From assembly GCA_002105175.1 (NCBI GenBank), contig MCGE01000011.1:310001-374000 (forward strand): 64,000 bases of DNA. The letters are read 5' to 3'. This document shows, in pieces, positions 60,201 to 64,000 of this stretch (the first letter of the stretch is position 1; each line of letters starts with the position of its first letter). The position numbers were made by a program, and so were the translations under genes. Origin of the DNA: Absidia repens. Lineage: Eukaryota; Mucoromycota; Mucoromycetes; Mucorales; Cunninghamellaceae. The notes under the pieces are model-generated. The model was given only the letters and a program-made list of their open reading frames with translations. It was not told the origin of the DNA and did not search any database.

Positions 60201-61135
60201 GAGAGAATCATAAAAGTCGCCATTTGTAATTCAGGTACTTGATCGGCAGATAGACCATCCAAAAGATACTTGGTAATAGCAATGGACATATCATCCGTGA
60301 CATGACGAGAGGATTTGATGAATTCGGTAATAGTGGCGGCATAAAATGTATAAAGCGTGGAAAACTTGATAGTAGAAGTAGTCACCATTTTGCAAATAAA
60401 ATCCAGGACGTATCGACTTTTGGTAAGCTTTTGGACAAGGACATCCCGTTCAAGGGGAACACCGCTGGTTTTCACGCTTTTCAAGAATTCCCAAGGAGAT
60501 GTGGCACTAATTGCAAAAAGTACATTGTTAATAAATAATAATAATAATAATAAAGATCGCGACTGTTTGACATATATGATTTGACCACTTACGGGAAATC
60601 AAATAAAGATGCCATTTTGACAAAAACCTTGGTTTCGTGGAAGGGAAGGATGCACACCAAGACAGCTTCAATATTGTGCTTTTGAATATCAAAACGACGA
60701 ATGAGCCATTCCAGCACCTTTCCAGCAGGATTCAACAAAAAGAAAGGTGAAAGTTGTCGAAGGAAGGAAGCGATACTGTCATTGAGTTTTCCATTTTCTT
60801 CGGCAGTCTATTGGAAGAAAAAAAAAAAAAAAAAGATTAGTAAAAATAAAAACTCTCTAGACATCCCTCCTCTAAATACTTACCAACAAAACACGATTGA
60901 TGGTCTTGCTTTTTTCAGAGAATAAGGTCGTTTCATAAGGAGCAAAGGCAGCATCCAAGTTAACGAGTTCCAAGAAGCCATTATGAGCGAGAGAATAGAT
61001 TGTTTCTAGATCTTGATCAGCAGCTTCTTTGGCAGTGAAGAGGAATGAAGGCTTGAACTTTCTTGATATTTCGGTGACATTCTTCAAATCAGCAGTGCCG
61101 ATCTTGCTTAGTTGCTGTTGCAATGACAAAGGCAT
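54253..61135 (-). CDS. UTP10: U3 snoRNA-associated protein 10 (UTP10/HEATR1)
   Basis: Nine exons (61135-60884, 60807-60593, 60506-59516, 59449-58510, 58433-57392, 57322-55772, 55653-55293, 55226-54431, 54344-54253) total 6240 nt and give 2079 residues in one frame, between yeast (about 1770) and animal (about 2140) lengths. The N-terminus (PLSLQQQLSKIG, then PSFLFTAKEAADQDLETIYS) and the block RQLSPFFLLNPAGKVLEWLI followed by CILPFHETKVFV are typical. The rest is HEAT-repeat solenoid, closing with the BP28-type end ESISFLAELMEDDDVRVEKL and LGESLDKFFS. It is a component of the t-UTP subcomplex in the nucleolus, needed for rDNA transcription and 18S pre-rRNA processing. It is divergent from the PacC gene. 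Confidence 0.96.
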
Positions 61136-61901
61136 GATAGTAATGTCAAAGAACGAACAATTAAAGAAAAGAAGAAAAAAATGCAGAAAAAAAAAAAAGA
61201 GTGGCTGATAAATTTTTCGTGCGGTGTTTAAATATGACAATGGTGTTGATGGGAGATTACATAGCAATTCAAGCATTGCAAGATAACCAGTGTGTAATGA
61301 TTAGGCCTAATAATGGTTTCTAATAAAAAAAACATACGGCTTAATGAATTTAATCAAAACCGTCAAGAACTGTCCTTTTCCATGTCGCCATTCCAAAGAA
61401 AGCGCAACAAAATTCCCGGATCATCACCTACACGTTAACCAAAGCCGAGAAAGGCAGTACATACTTTTCGTATTGTTATTGGCTTTGACAGCTTGCAGGT
61501 TTGCCAGATATACTATCAATATGATGTACATGTAAAGATAGGATAGATATCGGATACAGTAACAAAGAAATATTCTTCAGGACCTGAACATTCCTGTTTA
61601 AAAATGAATTTTTGACTGGTTGCGGATCTGAAACGATATGACTGGTTGAAAAGGGTCACTTGTATCCTGAAATACGATGAATTTAAACTTGTTTCAATGC
61701 AATATATGTATACATTTTTATCATGTGACTTTTGTTGTTCTTTAGAAAAAAAATCCTTTGTTGGGTTTTTAATGTCCGTCCGGAAAGGAAAGGGAAAACT
61801 TGTACCAATAAGAAGTGCATCTTTTTTTATTGAAAAAAGGATTTTGCGCAGCTTTTTCTTATTCTATCAATTTTATCTTCCTCTTTTTTTTTGTATCTTT
61901 A
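61136..61901. promoter_or_regulatory. Shared upstream region of divergent UTP10 and PacC/Rim101 genes
   Basis: The region of 766 bp lies between two start codons read outward. Short A/T-rich elements are present, but no PacC site (GCCARG) could be picked with confidence. No exon or repeat copy is seen. Confidence 0.4.
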
Positions 61902-64000
61902 ATGGAGTTCTCTCAAGAAACATTCACTTGTCATTGGAAACTGTGCTCTAACCAATACCTTGACCCTGAGCAATTGTATAACCATTTGACAAACGACCAT
62001 GTTGGCCGAAAATCTACTGGGAATCTTTGTCTGACTTGTCAGTGGGAAAACTGCGACGTTACGGTGGTAAAACGGGACCATATCACAAGTCATCTCCGAG
62101 TTCATGTTCCTTTGAAGCCACATCATTGTCATGTAAGTACTTGTATATATATATCTATATACGTATATTGAAAGACATATACATTTATCTGGTACTAAGC
62201 TTTTCTTTTATTTATCTAATTTGTTACATAGTCTTGCGAAAAGTCATTCAAACGGCCTCAGGATTTGAAGAAACATGAAAAGATTCACACCGAAGAAGAC
62301 GCAACGACGGTATCTTCTCCCTCAGCTTCGGTAAATCATCCTCTCACACCGCCAAGACTTGTACGAACCGACAAAAGCTCATCAACCTCATCGACCCCCT
62401 TACATCAAACTACACCTCATCAAGTACCGATATCCCCACCCCAAAGCACACACTCCGATGGTAATGTATAATTAGACATACTGTATAAAGACATTTTGAA
62501 AAATTTACTCAATGAGAAATTTCATTATGATTTCATAGATTTCACACATGAAAGCTGGAACGGACGATCAAGCATATCACCTTACACGGATTATGATGAT
62601 CAATTTACCCCTATTCCTCACTCTCACTCGAAGCAAGTACATGGTTATGGCTTCAATCACATGGATTCCTTCAATACTCCCGAACAAGTCATCACTGATA
62701 TATTGGATACGAATATAAAACCAGAATACAACACTGGTAAGTGATGCATTTCATGTATTTTATTTCTTTTAGAACTGGGCAACTGACCATCCCCATCTTT
62801 TTTCTTTGAATATATAGATGTGGCCGACCGATTGACATTATTGCAAAATATGATGGATTCTGGGTTGGGACTCGATGAGATGAACATGGGGATACCAAAT
62901 GATGATCAACTTTCTGATATCAACAAGTGGCTTTTGGATTTGTCAAACAATATCCAAACAGTTGGTGGCCTACCAATGCAGCAAGAACAACATCCGTCAT
63001 ACCAGCAATATCAAACACAACCTATGGGATATCAACATCAACCACAGCAACAGCACCAGCAGCAGCAACAACAACAACAACATCAACAGCAGCAATATAT
63101 GTACCAAAACAACGATTATACTGATATTATGCTACAGTCATTCAATGCACCATCTTCTGAAGCTGATATTTTATATCCACCCTCTGAATATGATATGTAT
63201 GTACGCTCACATCCGGTACAAGCGCCATCACCGGCAGCCACCACTACCTCGCCATCAACCACTATGGAATATGACACCATAGCACCTTCTCATTTATATG
63301 GAAATATGAATCTATATGAACAACAACAACAGCAACAACAACCAGATCATCACCACCAAATGCAGCATCCATCATTTATACCACAGCAAAATCAGCATTA
63401 TCAAGGATATTCTGGCATCACTGGAGTACGTCCCTCCTATCAAGCAACACCTAACATCTCCACTTCATCATACTTTGTACCGGAAGTTCAATCGACGATG
63501 GCTTTCCAAAATGGAAACGTGTCTCGAAAAGCGGACAACAATCCTAGTGGCGGCGAAACTGACAAGGAACAAAAAGACTACTTTGTGCCAAGCAAGGAAA
63601 AGAATGGTGCTCACGAGGACAAGAAGAATTTGGCAACATTGGTCAATGTGTTTGCAAGTATGAACGACAACAGTAACACAACATCGACTCCTATCGTGGT
63701 GACCAAACCCAACAACAGTACAACGGATATCAGCAGTAGTAATGAAAAGAAAAGGTAGAAAAGAAGAAAGCACCTATTGGCAATGACATTCTCAATCTAC
63801 TGGTCAGTGACATGTCAGAACTGAATGTGGATGACAACGGCACTTTAGGCGATGATGATGATGGTGATCATCATCATCATCAAAGTACCGGTATTGGTGG
63901 CGTTTCGTCATCTTCTTCGGTTGATAATGCCGGAGCATCAGCAGCACCCTCTTTACCGCCAAAACGAACAAGATCGACCAAGCAAATGCTATACCCCGAT
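61902..64000 (+). CDS. RIM101: PacC/Rim101 pH-response zinc-finger transcription factor (runs off the window; frameshift near 63,752)
   Basis: Exons 61902-62132, 62232-62460, 62539-62736 and 62818 onward are in phase. Three C2H2 fingers at residues 10-33, 46-68 and 76-96 match PacC. Finger one starts TCHWKLC and ends [11 protein letters not shown], finger two starts [10 protein letters not shown] and continues [18 protein letters not shown], and finger three is [15 protein letters not shown]. PacC activates genes at alkaline pH after proteolytic processing. The last exon is long and Gln-rich. Its frame hits TAG at 63,756-63,758 after SSNEKK. The frame shifted by one continues openly to the window end with sensible sequence ([32 protein letters not shown]). 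One missing A in the AAAA-G run at 63,750-63,753 would join them. The remaining C-terminus lies beyond 64,000. Confidence 0.9.

Noticed and set aside
1..64000. CRISPR arrays, operons, bacterial promoters or rRNA genes
   Set aside because: No regular spacer-repeat array, no Shine-Dalgarno-linked genes and no rRNA sequence were seen; the genes are spliced eukaryotic ones.

Overview
This window is nuclear DNA of a filamentous fungus, most probably an early-diverging one of the order Mucorales (Mucoromycota). The evidence is: many short GT-AG introns inside A/T-rich genes; very long poly-T/poly-A tracts; Gln/Ser/Thr/Asn-rich insertions in proteins; a gene from an uncharacterised protein family that I remember as expanded in Mucorales (RPD...GEVK motif); and a PacC/Rim101-type zinc-finger gene. 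Species cannot be fixed from the sequence alone. I rebuilt 18 gene models from splice sites and reading frame. In 14 of them the exon lengths sum to an exact multiple of three. Three do not (phosphate carrier, NAA35/Mak10, PacC/Rim101) and each needs a one-base correction. One model (48,288-49,083) remains uncertain.

Layout: 0.7-2.1 kb, mitochondrial phosphate carrier (+). 2.9-3.2 kb, small single-pass membrane protein (+). 3.8-9.25 kb, a large tricalbin/extended-synaptotagmin-like SMP plus multi-C2 protein (-). 9.25-16.3 kb, a gene-free block of dispersed and direct repeats. 16.3-18.1 kb, FucP-family sugar transporter (+). 18.9-20.0 kb and 20.5-21.9 kb, two unidentified proteins. 22.3-25.9 kb, a 981-residue protein resembling Integrator subunit 10 (-). 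26.35-30.1 kb, a translation block: RPS6 (-) divergent from eIF4E (+), then RPS7 (+). 30.4-34.0 kb, fungal-specific transcription factor lacking a zinc cluster (+). 35.3-38.5 kb, NAA35/Mak10 of the NatC acetyltransferase (+). 39.5-41.9 kb, PHD-finger protein (-). 43.2-44.2 kb, membrane-anchored haem-thiolate (chloroperoxidase-like) peroxidase (+). 44.2-48.3 kb, second repeat-bearing gene-free block. 48.3-50.85 kb, an uncertain gene followed by a PD-(D/E)XK-like protein (+). 51.8-53.6 kb, PH-domain protein (-). 54.25-61.1 kb, UTP10/HEATR1 (-), divergent from a PacC/Rim101 regulator (+, 61.9 kb) that runs off the window end.

Functional links: RPS6, RPS7, eIF4E and UTP10 all serve ribosome production or translation. 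The remaining genes are ordinary housekeeping, signalling and chromatin genes with no operon-like logic. The most unusual items are the Integrator-10-like protein (the Integrator complex is absent from the yeast models), the PD-(D/E)XK-like family member preceded by a 229-bp tandem duplication, the membrane-anchored peroxidase with a GC-AG intron, and a dispersed repeat family that may be a tRNA-derived SINE. The three single-base phase breaks in conserved genes suggest residual sequence errors as the simplest explanation.
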